This document shows positions 13,652 through 25,479 of a stretch of 64,000 bases of DNA, piece after piece. This DNA is from Strigamia acuminata (Eukaryota; Arthropoda; Chilopoda; Geophilomorpha; Linotaeniidae), in contig OX442322.1 in NCBI GenBank assembly GCA_949358305.1, forward strand, positions 7,688,001-7,752,000, given 5' to 3'. Position 1 is the first letter of the stretch. The number at the start of each line of letters is the position of its first letter. The notes beneath the pieces are model-generated. The model saw only the letters and a list, made by a program, of their open reading frames with translations, made no database searches and was not told where the DNA came from. The translations under genes and the position numbers were made by a program.

Positions 13652-14316
13652 CATTCTTTTTCATTAGAAAATTTTACTTTTTATTTCATACTAAATAAAT
13701 GTAATGCAACTATCAAACAACAAAACTTCTAACTGTCCGGCGTCCACATTGAACAGCAGCTATCCAGCAGTGCTGGACTGGCCCGGCGGGCTACCGGAAG
13801 TTCCCCGGTGGCCCGTGGCCCGTGGCCGCTGTGGCCTGTCGCGGCCTGCTGTAGCCTGTCCCGACTTCATTAATTGTGGCCTAGACACCCAGATTTTCCG
13901 GTAATAAATTTGTTCTCAGTCCAGGCCTGCGGCCATCACACGAGAGTTTCACAGATCTAGACCAATTGTTGCGACCAACTATTGCGCGATAAATTGTTAA
14001 CTTGATTCAATGAGTTAAACGTGACAAATCCTAAAATACAAACTGAAGTAGAATATAAAACAAATCTACATTTTATCGATTAAATATTTTCAAGAATTAA
14101 TAGTCTTCAGTAACTTAAAAAATTGTAAATTTATTTAGCAAATTTATATACTTGTAGTATTTATGTTTAAAATAAAGTTATATTTAAAAAAATAATTATG
14201 TCAAAATAAAAAAGTTACTATAATTAATTATATAATATAGTGTTATGTAAAAAAAGGTCATATATAAAATCTGTGCAAAATTCAACACACACACATAAAC
14301 ATCTGTAGAAGTAATA
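13652..14316. other. intergenic, with a GC-rich island of unknown nature
   Basis: A GC-rich patch at about 13735-13880 (ggcccgtggcc repeated) stands out from AT-rich surroundings and may be a transposon fragment. The remainder is AT-rich. TATATAAA occurs at about 14260, upstream of the next ORF. Confidence 0.4.
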
Positions 14317-15345
14317 ATGGAGCTATCTAGTTTAGAAAAATATACAAATTTTTTGGATAATGATCTTTTCACCCTAATTCCAGATACCAAAAGTACACAT
14401 TATATGATATCACGATTTCATTTATCTCCTTCCTTGATACTCTCTGGTGTATCCGGTTATGGGTGTCCCGTTCAACGCCCAATGGAATCTTTAGACAGCA
14501 GAAACAATAAAGGTTCTAATACTGTGTCCACAAAAATCTCTCTTAGACGCGGATGGATGAAAGTAGATTGTCAATTGGATGCATTCTTGGAAAAACTTAG
14601 CGAATACATATGCAAAAAACTAAATTTAAAGTATGAATAAAAAAAAATTTATCTGACATTGGTTAATCGATGCGTTGGACACAAATCTAAAATGTGTTTT
14701 GGAATATGCAAAGCACGATTTCAACAGTTCAAAAATGATGTTTCTTCTGATATTTATGATTTTGAGAGTGGTGATGAACAAGTACCGTGCTTACGTAAAT
14801 GGGTCTACCCAACTCACAAAGATAGCGCTGGAAGATTTACTCTCAACTCTCGTGAAAACCCGTGGTATAGCATAGGAACTGACATTTCTAAAATGACGTC
14901 AATCAAAGGTACTATTAGTACTTTTACGACCAATAAGAGTTCTTCAAATATTACACCAAAGTTTACACTGGAAGTGGAGAGCGGAAACGTAGACACGTAT
15001 TCTTCCATTGATGATGTCGAATCTGACTTAAATTTTTGTAGCAATGTTAGTGAATACGATAAAAATATCTCTGAAGGCCCAGTTTCTGATCTTGTTAAAG
15101 TAAATCAAGAAAATAAACAGAAAACGGAAAATGACCGTACATTTTATGGAAATAGTTTAAGCGATGACATGTATTACCAGCCACCTATCAAAGTTAATAA
15201 AGTAGAAGAAGAAATCTGGAAATATTTTCCTGAGAATGTTGCTGATAATTCCAAAATATCAAATTCGACCAAGGATATTACTGATATTTCAGAACCATCG
15301 TCTGTTTTAGATATGACTAGCGATTATTTGAATGGAAAGTTTTAA
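14317..15345 (+). pseudogene. orphan gene split by one in-frame stop
   Basis: A single reading frame of 343 codons is interrupted only by TAA at 14638-14640. Part 1 (107 codons) contains a hydrophobic/Ser-rich middle and ends ICKKLNLKYE. Part 2 resumes at once, with a cysteine-containing segment (RCVGHKSKMCFGICK) and a long acidic, Ser/Asn-rich, probably disordered tail. No family is recognised. The frame continuing for over 220 codons after the stop argues for a once-intact gene. Alternatives are a short intron around the A-rich stretch at the stop, or readthrough. Confidence 0.5.
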
Positions 15346-16258
15346 AAAAAACAATCAGTTGTCATACCTAGACAATTACTTTTCATAATAATACGTTAAA
15401 ATCTTGCGAGTTACCGGGTTCCAAATTGTAATTTTATTATTGTAATTTTATTAACGATTAATTCCATGGGTGAAACAGAAAACACATTTCCTGCCTGATT
15501 TCGAATGCGATGTCGAATGTCGCGTCTAATCCAACTAAAACATTGTGACAGTTATCTAACCACACTGTTTGACATTTTCAGACGTTGAAACAATAAAGGA
15601 ATTTTATTTGTCATGTACACAAATTATAAAACAAAATAGTAAACATTCTGCGGTTATTCGGTTGCAATTTGTTTGCAATTTCAAAATTTGAAATATAAAT
15701 TGTTTTCAGAATTCCGCGGTTGTTCAGTTATGATTTCTTCGTTCCAGCGCCTATTCAATTGCGATGTATGTAGAGTATGCAATTTCACACACCTATTCAA
15801 TTGTAGGGTATGTAATTTCACGGTTATTCATCCACACTTATTACTCCATTTTGATTTTCATGTGTTTATTCTGCGCCAATTTAGTCCGCACTTATTTTGG
15901 TTTCCATGAATGCAAACAATACACGTAATTTATTGTTGAAAAATGTACACATATTAACTTTATTTTGTACTAAACATTTTTTTTAACTTTTAAATAAATT
16001 ATTTTATTGTGGGACCTCAGAGTGAAACATAATTATACAACAACGGAAATAAATATTGCTAATTTAGGAATTGTCCAATTTCTTAAGCCAAATCCAGAAT
16101 TTTTAAAGAAAAAAAAAAAAAAAAACCACCGCCAGGCCACACTCTCTACTACATGCTACGAATAGACCAAATCCTCAGTCTAATTTCTTCTACCATCTTG
16201 GAATCCACGGAAAATTTTTGTTGCTTCTTTTGGTTAGTTTTCGGATTGTTTTTGCATT
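15346..16258. other. intergenic; A-homopolymer near right end
   Basis: AT-rich, no supportable gene. A run of about 18 A at 16110-16127 precedes the GC-richer block that holds the next ORF, possibly the tail of an old retrocopy. Confidence 0.4.
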
Positions 16259-16432
16259 ATGGCGGACCATAATAACGTCGCTAACACGTTCAAACGTGGC
16301 CGCCCGCCAGCCGCCAAGCAGAAGGCGGCTAGGACTGTCGTTGTCTATGAAACGACCGACCCGAGCCAGTCCGGCGTTGCTGTGGACGAGTCACGACAGT
16401 CGGACGTTGCCGAAACCGTCGCTTCTGACTAG
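16259..16432 (+). CDS. short ORF with AT-hook-like motif, probable element remnant
   Basis: 57 codons from ATG to TAG, in a block GC-richer than its flanks. Residues 12-17 (KRGRPP) match the AT-hook core and are followed by Ala/Lys-rich residues; the rest is acidic and Ser/Asp-rich. The opening MADHNN is similar in style to the MADQDS opening of the gypsy-A third ORF, so a fragment of a related element is suspected. It could equally be chance. Confidence 0.3.
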   Translation: MADHNNVANTFKRGRPPAAKQKAARTVVVYETTDPSQSGVAVDESRQSDVAETVASD

Positions 16433-16626
16433 AGCAGAGGATGTTTTCACAATTGACAGGTTGGTCTTTTTAGGTTAAGTCCTCTTTCTGCCTCGTGAAA
16501 CGCGCCCTTTGGACGTGAGGGGTAAGGCCCATGTAATGCCCATTAGTCAGCACATGTCTCGCTCTGTTGCTGGGGTTTTGGTTCAGGTTCACCTATCCTG
16601 CTTCACGTTCTTGTCGTCCCGTTATT

Positions 16627-17255
16627 TGCCCACTAAAAAGCGGAGGTGTTGCCCGCTAAAAAGCGGAGGTTTTGCCCGCTAAAAAGCGGAGGTTTTGCCC
16701 GCTAAAAAGCAGAGGTTTTGCCCACTAAAAAGCGGATGTTTTGCCCGCTAAAAAGCGGAGGTTTTGCCCGCTAAAAAGCGGAGGTTTTGCCCGCTAAAAA
16801 GCGGAGGTTTTGCCCGCTAAAAAGCGGAGGTTTTGCCCGCTAAAAAGCGGAGGTTTTGCCCGCTAAAAAGCGGAGGTTTTGCCCGCTAAAAAGCGGAGGT
16901 TTTACCCGCTACAAAGCGGAGGTTTTGCCCGCTAAAAAGCGGAGGTTTTGCCCGCTAAAAAAGCGGAGGTTTTGCCCGCTAAAAAAGCGGAGGTTTTGCC
17001 CACTAAAAAGCGGATGTTTTGCCCGCTACAAAGCGGAGGTTTTGCCCGCTACAAAGCGGAGGTTTTGCCCGCTAAAAAGCGAAGGTTTTGCCCACTAAAA
17101 AGCGGAGGTTTTGCCCGCTAAAAAGCGGAGGTTCTGCCCGCTAAAAAGCGGAGGTTTTGCCCACTAAAAAGCGGAGGTTTTGCCCACTAAAAAGCGGAGG
17201 TTTTGCCCGCTAAAAGCGGAGGTTTTGCCCGCTAAAAGCGGAGGTTTTGCCCACT
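16627..17255 (+). repeat. hairpin minisatellite, about 27 copies of 23 bp
   Basis: Tandem unit of about 23 bp with consensus core CCGCTAAAAAGCGG then AGGTTTTG. Each unit contains a perfect 5-bp inverted repeat around AAAA (CCGCT/AGCGG). Variants have CCACT, one extra or one missing A, or TACAAAG. It has no unique spacers, so it is not a CRISPR array. Confidence 0.95.
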
Positions 17256-17648
17256 CGACCCCTATTGGTCGAGCCTCTTTACTACTAACTCCACGCTGTA
17301 TACGTTCACGAGGAGAAGTATTTTTGCTCTTTATTTATTTTTGTGATTGTTATGATTAAGTTAATATATCGGAGTATTTGATTTTTTATTTAAAAATTTT
17401 ATTTCCATTTATGAAATAAAGTTGTATGCTCAACAACATGTAAAACTCATGTTGGTTCTGTTTATTTGTTGATTTGTCTGGAAGACACACAATTTTGAAA
17501 TTTTGACCTGCACGTAGGCAATCAATTACGATGTCTGTACATTGTAATGCAATTCTGGGGTTTGTGTCTACTTTGAGGAATCACTACACTATTAAAACTG
17601 CTCGACCAATGGGAGTGAGGACCCCCATTTGAGCTAACCTGTGTATAC
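17256..17648. other. spacer after minisatellite
   Basis: AT-rich, with AATAAA-like sequences near 17415. No gene was seen. It includes the presumed 3' end of the RING gene on the minus strand. Confidence 0.4.
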
Positions 17649-18302
17649 TTACAAGACCTTTCTACAGACTGGACAAACAGAATGTATACTTAACCATTTA
17701 TAGATACAGCAGTGATGAAATACATGTGTACATTGCAATTCACAAAAATACTCTTCTAAGATCATTAATTCTAGACATATTGGACAGGTCACATTCTGAT
17801 CTGCCAATTCTTGTGCTACAGGCACACGATTTATTTTATTAATTTTTTCATCCGACATTGGTAGAATTCCATTATCATATTCTTGCATCTCAAAGGATTC
17901 ATTCAGGATTCTATTCATTCCATCAGTATAAAATCCTTCAGATTCAAATAGACTTTGTAAATTATTATAAAATTCCATAGTGAGAAGCGGAGATATTTCG
18001 TGCATAAAAGTATGTGTATTAGATGATGTTCGACCAGCTGGTGTCAATTGTGAATAAGAAAAAAAATCAGGAAACTCGATCGTAAGAGTCGGCGGCAGTC
18101 TTTGACGTAATAATCTGGTAATTATAACCGATGGCTGTCTTGGGTATAATAAACCGTTCCTTAAAACAGGTAGCTGCCTTGGGTGTAATAAACCATTCCT
18201 TAAAGCAGGTGGCTGCCTAGGGCATAATGGCCTGTTCATTAAAGCAGGTGATGGTTCAAAAGGATGAATAAGAGGATTCGGATCATCACTGGTGTTCTCC
18301 AT
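17649..18302 (-). CDS. RING-H2 finger protein, probable E3 ubiquitin ligase
   Basis: 217 codons, intronless. The C-terminal RING-H2 has C173, C176, C191, H193, H196, C199, C210 and C213, with the usual W203 between the last two zinc ligands. That is the pattern of ligases that recruit an E2 enzyme. The N-terminal 70 residues contain three to four copies of a 14-residue unit (ALRNGLLHPRQ-type), Pro/Arg/Leu-rich. No signal peptide or membrane segment is seen. The substrate is unknown. The RING being placed last recalls RNF115/126-type ligases, but the N-terminus does not match them. Confidence 0.8.
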   Translation of the reverse strand: MENTSDDPNPLIHPFEPSPALMNRPLCPRQPPALRNGLLHPRQLPVLRNGLLYPRQPSVIITRLLRQRLPPTLTIEFPDFFSYSQLTPAGRTSSNTHTFMHEISPLLTMEFYNNLQSLFESEGFYTDGMNRILNESFEMQEYDNGILPMSDEKINKINRVPVAQELADQNVTCPICLELMILEEYFCELQCTHVFHHCCIYKWLSIHSVCPVCRKVL

Positions 18303-18687
18303 ATCTTTGAATGATTAATTAACTTAGTCAAATAACGTTTTTTTATATGATGAATTTTATTTACTAGCTTGTCTTTTATTGATTATTTAAAATCAAGAAA
18401 AATTGAAAGTCACTACACCATTGGTGATGTTTAATAAAAATTCCATTCAATTTTATTTTACTTTATCTTATTATAATAATTTTTGTTTTGAGCAAATAAG
18501 ATTTAGATAAAAAAACAATTATTCAAATAGCAAAGTGATTTATTAATATTTAAATTAGAATTTAAAAAAAAATGTATTAATAATTGATAAATTAAAAGCA
18601 ATATATAAAGTGAAATTTATTATTAGTTTTAAACTAAAACATAACAACAGTTCCAAACATTTCTGATAATCGCTCCTTTCATTGCAA
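18303..18687. other. intergenic between divergent ORFs
   Basis: Very AT-rich; probably holds promoters for the divergently transcribed RING gene and the next ORF. No specific element can be defended. Confidence 0.35.
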
Positions 18688-19071
18688 ATGTCAAAAACAT
18701 ATCTTTTTATTATTCATGACGGTCCAGAAATGGAATCAAAACTACATCATTTAGGGGTTTTTTTAACCGTGGTGTATGGTGGTGTAATTACATCAACAAA
18801 GAGCAATTATCTAACATGGTGTTTAGAATGTAAAGATTCGCGTGCTTATATTAATCCTGAGATGATATATTCAAGCTTGGGTATCTTCTGTGACTTTATA
18901 AAATCTATCCATTTAGTTCAAGAAAATCTAGAAATTGCTAAACTAGAAGAATTTGTAGGAATGGCAGATATATTTAAAACGAAAAAATCGGAAATGGCTA
19001 TATATGTACAGAATATTATCCGAATTTTCGAAAATATTCTGCTGATGTATACTGACAGTATGTCAAAATAA
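18688..19071 (+). CDS. orphan ORF, 127 codons
   Basis: ATG to TAA. No family is recognised. A hydrophobic stretch (LGVFLTVVYGGVI, about residues 22-34), four cysteines in the middle third and an amphipathic helical C-terminus are visible. Intronless, and set in a very AT-rich area where long ORFs are less likely by chance. Confidence 0.4.
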   Translation: MSKTYLFIIHDGPEMESKLHHLGVFLTVVYGGVITSTKSNYLTWCLECKDSRAYINPEMIYSSLGIFCDFIKSIHLVQENLEIAKLEEFVGMADIFKTKKSEMAIYVQNIIRIFENILLMYTDSMSK

Positions 19072-20450
19072 CTAGGTATTATTTGAGTTGATATTAGACT
19101 GAGAAAAAACTTTAATCTTAATAAGTATAAAAATTTTTATAAAAAAATTACAAATATCGTCTGTTCATCATTAATTTTAGAAAAATTTATTACATTTGTA
19201 AATAAATCAGAATCACACTTTGATATAATTGCAGATACAATACAAAAATGTAATTACAAAACCGTATGCCACGGAACTAGAGGCATAAGGAGGTGGTTAA
19301 GAGTGGGAGAATGAGAATGGTTAGGTTAGCAAGCGCCATCTACTAACAAAATTGTCAACTAAAAGTCCCAAATTTGGCCCGAGGACAAAATGGACAAAAT
19401 GGCTCTGGTATTGGCATCGATGGAATATAAATGATTTTTTTAGCATGATAAGCTATTAGGAATGGTGGTTCTTATATTTATCTTTGTTTGCTGTACTTAA
19501 TAATTATAATGAAGACAATCTAAATAAATGTTTTAAGTGTATAGGATAAGATGTTTCCTTGAACAATGTTTCATAAATGATTTGTGAATTACGTTTATTA
19601 GCTTGTTGATATTTCTGTCATTACAATAAACATGTGGGCAGCAAAGTTCAGAGTCAGTGACGACAGTTAAGAAAATAAATTGTAAAATTCTACAATACAA
19701 AAAAGTATTTATTTCTTATTTTTATCTTTGAGGAACGCAAATGGACTGGCAACGCCATTGTCAGTCCACGTCAGAGGGTCCGGGAGCACTTCAGCACCAC
19801 CGTTTGGCAACTTTTGTCTCTAGACACACAAACTTAGTCAACATGGTACATATAAATCGCTTAAAAACTCAACCACAGTTGATTTTGACTGCATCCCCGA
19901 TCTAAAATGATTAAAAATCAACAGTGGTTGTGTTTTAAGCTATTTCTACGTAGCACATGTTGAAAAAATTTGGGTATCCAGATTCTAAAAAAAATTGCCA
20001 CAATGACGTCGGTGAACTCCCTGATCCCCTGACGTAGACTGACAACGGAGTTAGCAGTGAATTTGTATTAATCCAAGCTTTTATGCGAACCATTTCCGAA
20101 TACAAACCAAATCCCAGTTTTCCCAACTTAATTAAAAAAAATTTATCGTTTAGATAGAGAAATCAACTCTTTGCTATCTAAATAGTTTCATCTTGAATTC
20201 TATTGTTTAAATGAATAAACAAAATTGAGATTTTAAATATTGTTTAATTAAAATTCTGTACATAATTGGATTTGTATAATTGCTTGCCTGTTATCAACAT
20301 CGGGTTGACAGGTTGATATAATTGCTTGACTGGTCGAATTGGACAAGTACACGTGTGAGATCAAGGAGTTTTGCCAAACATCTTGGCCTGTTGAACGCTC
20401 AAACATTCGCTATATACCTGTATAATTTAAACAGGAGTCTTTAAGCAGAC
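19072..20450. other. intergenic, dispersed-repeat fragments
   Basis: No gene seen. The segment at about 19285-19335 (gtgggagaatgagaatgg, ttaggtta) resembles 37145-37185, so both are pieces of one dispersed repeat. Confidence 0.4.
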
Positions 20451-22472
20451 ATGGCTTTCGATTCACAACAGTACCAAAACCTTACGTTAACAACCACCAA
20501 CAAAACGACATTTGAATCCCTCAAACAACGAGTATTCTGTGCGGCTCGTGACGGAATGTTCATCACCTTATCCGCCCTCCTGACGGGTAAACCCGATAAT
20601 GAAATCACCCACATTCTAAACCACATTACAAAGGAAGATAGACAAAAATGCTCGCCACTTTTAATTGCATCTCGAAACGGACACGAAAAAATAGTGAAAT
20701 TTTTACTAATGAGATACAAGCCAATAATCGACCAGGAAGGCACGGTTCTGATTAACAATTACATCACCAAACGTGCCAGTCCTCTATGGTGTGCCGTCAG
20801 AGGCAGTCACTTAAAGATAGTAAAACTCTTGGTGAACAGTGGGGCCAACATCAACCACCAAACTCAAAGAAGATCTAGCCCGTTGCGTGCTGCCTGTTCT
20901 GACGACATGTTGGACATTGTAAAATATCTAATTGAACATGGTTCAAACATTGATTTAACCGGCCATTGCAACACTACCTGTTTAATGAAAGCCGCTTTCA
21001 AAGGTCACAAACGCATCGCGCACTACCTCCTGGAGAGAGGTGCTAATCCAGACGTCAAATCGCGCAGCGGTGCGACTGCATTGCACATTGCAGCAGAGTT
21101 CGGCCATACGGAAATAGTAGCACACCTGCTGATACGAGGTGCAGTAATGCTGCAAGATAATTACGGGATGACGCCGTTGATATCCGCTGCAGCGTGTACT
21201 CAAGCGGACGTGGTGGAGTTTATTGTATCTTGGTGCGGTGTATCGCGAGCGCAGAAAATAGAAGCTTATGAATTACTGGGAGCTTCTTTCGCTAACAACA
21301 ATGAGTACAATAATCTGCCCAAGGCGTACATGTTCTTACATCGTGGCATGAAACTTCGATTTGATCCGAGTGAGACACCAGTGCTGAAGTCAGTGTATCC
21401 TTGTGTGGAAGCGTACGAGAACCACATGGAATCCCGAACGATGACAGAGCTAGAGTCGATAGGGACGAACGTTAACAATTTACAAATGGAATGTCTGGTG
21501 ATTCGAGAGAGGATCCTTGGTTCGCACAATCCCGACGTTCCTGAATCAGTTATTTTTTGTGGAGCAGAGTTTTTAGAATATGGTAACTTTGATCAATGTA
21601 TTCAACTCTGGATGCATGCCCTTCGACTGCGTCATAACATCTATCTGTCGGCTGTCAAGGACTTGCGGCGACTTGTAGATGTCTTTTGTCACGCAACACA
21701 TGCCGGTGTAGACCTGGCGTTCGAGATCTTGAGCGAAGTGCTTAGAATGGGTATATTGGAGCTGGAACGCAACAAGGCAAAGCTCCTTACCATTAGCAAA
21801 AGCAAAAAAAAGTTGTTGAGATATGAAATGGATGAAAATATTCTAACGATTGTTTATTTACTGGTCTTAATAACAAAATTTATAATGAAGATGACGAAAC
21901 GAGAAGAAATGTTCACTACTATTTATACACAGAAGCAAGAAAAAATGCTAACTGATATTTATAGACTTGTTTACAAGCTAAATTCTCTCCACTTGAGGAC
22001 AAAAGATCATAAGTATTCATTACTCCATCTCGCCGTACATCCAGACATAGTCGTGGAATGCTTTTATATGAATAACATTTGCAGTCTCCCCTGTATATTC
22101 ACAGCCAAACTACTGATTAAATGCGGTGCTGATGTAAACGTCTTCGATTATGAGGGGAATAGTCCACTCCATTTAATTGTCATTTATCAAAAACCAAGCA
22201 ACGACTCTTCCATAGTTCATTCTTTACTTATGGAATTAATTAGAAGTGGAGTGCACATGGACGCTGTGAATTATAATGGCCAGACATCATTCGAAGCTGC
22301 AGCTGATTATGGCACCAAGATTATATTAAACATTAATTCCAAATTAAGACTCAAATGCATCGCAGCTAAAATAATATGTCAGTATAATATATTATATCGT
22401 GGTCAAGTACCGGCAACTTTAGAAAAATTCATTGAACTGCACGAAGTTTTTAGAATGGTGAGCTCCGAGTGA
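20451..22472 (+). CDS. FEM1-family ankyrin-repeat protein, intronless
   Basis: 673 codons. FEM1 proteins are substrate receptors of CUL2-RING ubiquitin ligases and recognise C-terminal degrons. The family layout is clear: six N-terminal ankyrin repeats (about residues 62-270), the conserved EAYELLGASFAN segment, the VIRERILG and FDQCIQLWMHALRLR helical (TPR-like) region, and C-terminal ankyrin repeats (about 525-625). It is somewhat longer than the usual 615-630 residues and divergent, with an internal Lys-rich insertion near 440-455. The complete absence of introns over 2 kb suggests a retrocopy, although it is intact. Upstream is AT-rich. Confidence 0.9.
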   Translation: MAFDSQQYQNLTLTTTNKTTFESLKQRVFCAARDGMFITLSALLTGKPDNEITHILNHITKEDRQKCSPLLIASRNGHEKIVKFLLMRYKPIIDQEGTVLINNYITKRASPLWCAVRGSHLKIVKLLVNSGANINHQTQRRSSPLRAACSDDMLDIVKYLIEHGSNIDLTGHCNTTCLMKAAFKGHKRIAHYLLERGANPDVKSRSGATALHIAAEFGHTEIVAHLLIRGAVMLQDNYGMTPLISAAACTQADVVEFIVSWCGVSRAQKIEAYELLGASFANNNEYNNLPKAYMFLHRGMKLRFDPSETPVLKSVYPCVEAYENHMESRTMTELESIGTNVNNLQMECLVIRERILGSHNPDVPESVIFCGAEFLEYGNFDQCIQLWMHALRLRHNIYLSAVKDLRRLVDVFCHATHAGVDLAFEILSEVLRMGILELERNKAKLLTISKSKKKLLRYEMDENILTIVYLLVLITKFIMKMTKREEMFTTIYTQKQEKMLTDIYRLVYKLNSLHLRTKDHKYSLLHLAVHPDIVVECFYMNNICSLPCIFTAKLLIKCGADVNVFDYEGNSPLHLIVIYQKPSNDSSIVHSLLMELIRSGVHMDAVNYNGQTSFEAAADYGTKIILNINSKLRLKCIAAKIICQYNILYRGQVPATLEKFIELHEVFRMVSSE

Positions 22473-22927
22473 TTACATTTTTGTACATGTTATTAAATAT
22501 TGACTATTAAATGTAAGATTTTCAACCATTGTCCAAGTGTATCCTAATGTTGATGTGATTACATGTCTGATTATCATTATCCATGGCTGTATAAATGCAT
22601 TTGCGTTGCGGAAATTACGTACAGTATTGTATATTGCCCATTGCATTTGTGAATATATCTATGCTGTCCCATATGTGTTTTTATAGTTTCTGTAACGATT
22701 TATCCTTTGTTATATTTAATGCTGTCATCAAGCAAATGATTTATTGTACAATGCAATGATTTGTTCTATATTATTTCTGATAAACTTCTTGCCACGAATA
22801 ACAGTAAAGGCAGCCATTTTTTTTTTATTATTGAATCACCTGGTTTGTTTCAATATTTTCAGTGATTTCTTTTTTTATATTTTCCATTTAATAAAGCCAA
22901 TAATTGTTTTTGCTTCAAATATTATTT
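22473..22927. other. intergenic downstream of FEM1-like gene
   Basis: AT-rich, no gene seen. Confidence 0.4.
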
Positions 22928-23608
22928 TTATTTTCGATTTAATACAACAAACAATTGTTTTCTTATTTTCTGCAGTAAGGATGAATTTAAAAGTTTTGAT
23001 AACAGCGCAACTAATGCCTGACTAGCCTCAGTTAATCCTTTTCGTTCGTCAGCTTCCGCCGCCCATTTTTCCCGCTCAAAATTGAATCTATCACGGTCCA
23101 ATTTAATCTGCTCCTGTTGTAGGGCCAAAGTTTGCTGCTGCAAACCACACTCACGCATGGAATTCTGTGACAAGTACTGCCAAACTGAATCCTGCTTTGG
23201 TCTCACGTTCCTTCTTTTTGTTGCAGACTTCGTCACTAATCTGGAAAGCTGTTGGACTTGCACTGGAAAGCTATGGACTTGCACTGGTAGGTTCGCACTG
23301 CCACTGCTGCCTGGTCTCGGAATGTCTTCAGTTTCAGCATTGATTTCATTTTCTTCAGATTCTGTTCCATCATTATTTTTATTTTTATTAATAACATCTG
23401 GTGCATGTTTTCTAGCAGCTAAACGTCCCAATGCTGCTTCACGAATGGTTTTTGCCAGCTCAAGCTCAGTGTTTAGTTCATTTTTTCTAGCAGCTAGACG
23501 TCCCAATGCTGCTTCACGAATGGTAATTAGCGTCCTGATGAGCTCAGTAGTGTGATTTCTTCCTGCCAACAATGGTACTGTTCCAGGATACAGTTCCAGT
23601 ACTCCTTA
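22928..23608 (-). pseudogene. 5'-truncated transposon-type coiled-coil protein
   Basis: The open frame has no ATG at its start; the first in-frame codon after a stop is near 23608. It contains a duplicated block (TIREAALGRLAARK, twice), a Glu/Asn-rich linker, and a C-terminal coiled coil (QQEQIKLDRDRFNFEREKW). That tail is the type found at the C-terminus of Myb/SANT-like proteins encoded by Harbinger-type DNA transposons. The DNA-binding part is absent, so it is read as a remnant. Confidence 0.4.
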
Positions 23609-25479
23609 TTGTGGAGTGAGCGAATGTAATTTCTTTCTTGTTTGAATTTTCATTTTTTTTGATTACGCCATCTGTTTAAGTTATGTGGTTTTGTGTGTAT
23701 TAACAATTAAAATGTATTTTCTCTTCATATAATTCATTCAATTTTTTTATTTGGTCAAATTGTGAAATACAAATATTGTGTAAAAATGACTGATTATGGT
23801 CAGATGCATAACTCATGCACTGAAGAAGTAAAGGTTACAGGGAAGTGAAGGTGCCTGCAGTGGGAGATGCACTTTGAGAATGAGCAGTCATCGGTCGTAA
23901 ATCGTCGGAAAGTTGTTCCACAAGGAGGTACAGCTACATGGGAACGAATTGATCAGGAATTTAGTGGCATCAAAATAAAATAAATTTTGGCATAGATTAA
24001 CTTCTTACTGACATTGAAAAACCATTGTAGAAAATCGTGGCGTGAAATTAATATAGAATCTCCAAAGCCGTAATCCAGTGTGATGATCCGAATTCGGCGT
24101 TTGATGTTCCCAAGAGTTCCATTGCAATCGAAGACTGGTTCACCTCGAGTCGAATGTGTTGGAAAATGTTGAATTTATGTTGAATTTTTTTTAACAGAGG
24201 AGTTTTTTGCAATTTGTTTTGGTTTATTTCTTTGGAATTGCTTAGTTATGCACTGGAAAGATAAAGAAATGTCCCTAAATTAAATGATATAGTATACACA
24301 GACACCGGTAAAACAGTTGTTGTCCAAAACCTTGCTTCATCTTTTTTCTTTGGGAGATTTATACAACTTTGCGTTTTCTGCATTTATAGAAGCATTGTCT
24401 GTGCCAAAAAATATGAAAATTTGAGATGAATGCTGATATTTTCATGAAACCACCATTGGCAGAAACCTGAAGATGCGATTTTTTTTATATTGACAAAATC
24501 ACAACTTAGGTTTGCCTATGGTAGTAAAGGTTATATTTCCCATGAGCAACTCCAGGATACACTGCATTAGTAACACTCATCGGCAAATTTTGTCCTATTA
24601 ATGGCTGAGTTCCGATATTTCTTTAGTTTTATACACGATGGTGTAAATCTCGCTGGAGTTATAGCCATCGTGTTCGAATCAAGGAAACCAATGGAACTAT
24701 GACGAGGTCCCAATGGGATTGCAATGCAATTTCAGCTTAAAGCTGTGGTCATTTTAATGTGTTGTAGAGACCTACAAATGGTGTTAAGAGAAGAGTTTCT
24801 AAAATTTTGATAGTTGTATAGAAAAGTATTTTAAGTTTAAACTGTGTATTATACAATTTGGAACTTGACACAAAAACACAAGCTAAACGACAGGTTTAGT
24901 TTACCACCAGACCAAAATTTCAGGAATAATTTGAGACATCACTGGCAAATAATTCTACCACCGACGACGTTACCGGTTTCTTTCCGGACGTGTTGAACTT
25001 TGTTGAAGAATCAAATTGAGAAGGCATTTGTTAGTAAACTTTAACTAACTGATCAAATGCTATCTCAATCTGATTCTTTGATTATAAAAAGCCAGATAAT
25101 CCGCTGCAGCTGAATTTCGAACATGACCTAATCTTAAAACTACCGTAGCCTTTATTTTCATATTGAATGACGGTATGTTTGTTATATTTTTCATTTAATC
25201 AACAAATTGTAGTTGTGATTCGCTTATTAGTAGAACATAATTTATCATTTACTCACATTACAAAAGGTGGAAGCCTTACCTGAAAGTGTACATGTCACCA
25301 TAGATCGATCTAATCATTGCTGGACTGAGCACTGCAAGTGGCCACTGTTTGTAGGATGAGGAGACCATGTTGCGATGAAGTGAAAAGCTTTATATGCGTG
25401 CACTCCAACTTCATGTTTCGCATTTTATTTTACCGAATTTCATCTAATTTTTTTATTCCTTAGACAATGCAAATTATTT
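23609..25479. other. intergenic, no gene seen
   Basis: About 1.9 kb without a supportable ORF. Confidence 0.4.

Noticed and set aside
13735-13900. GC-rich 66-codon ORF
   Set aside because: Low-complexity ggcccgtggcc repetition, no family resemblance; likely a repeat fragment.
16627-17255. CRISPR-like array
   Set aside because: There are no unique spacers; repeats are contiguous 23-bp units in a eukaryotic context.
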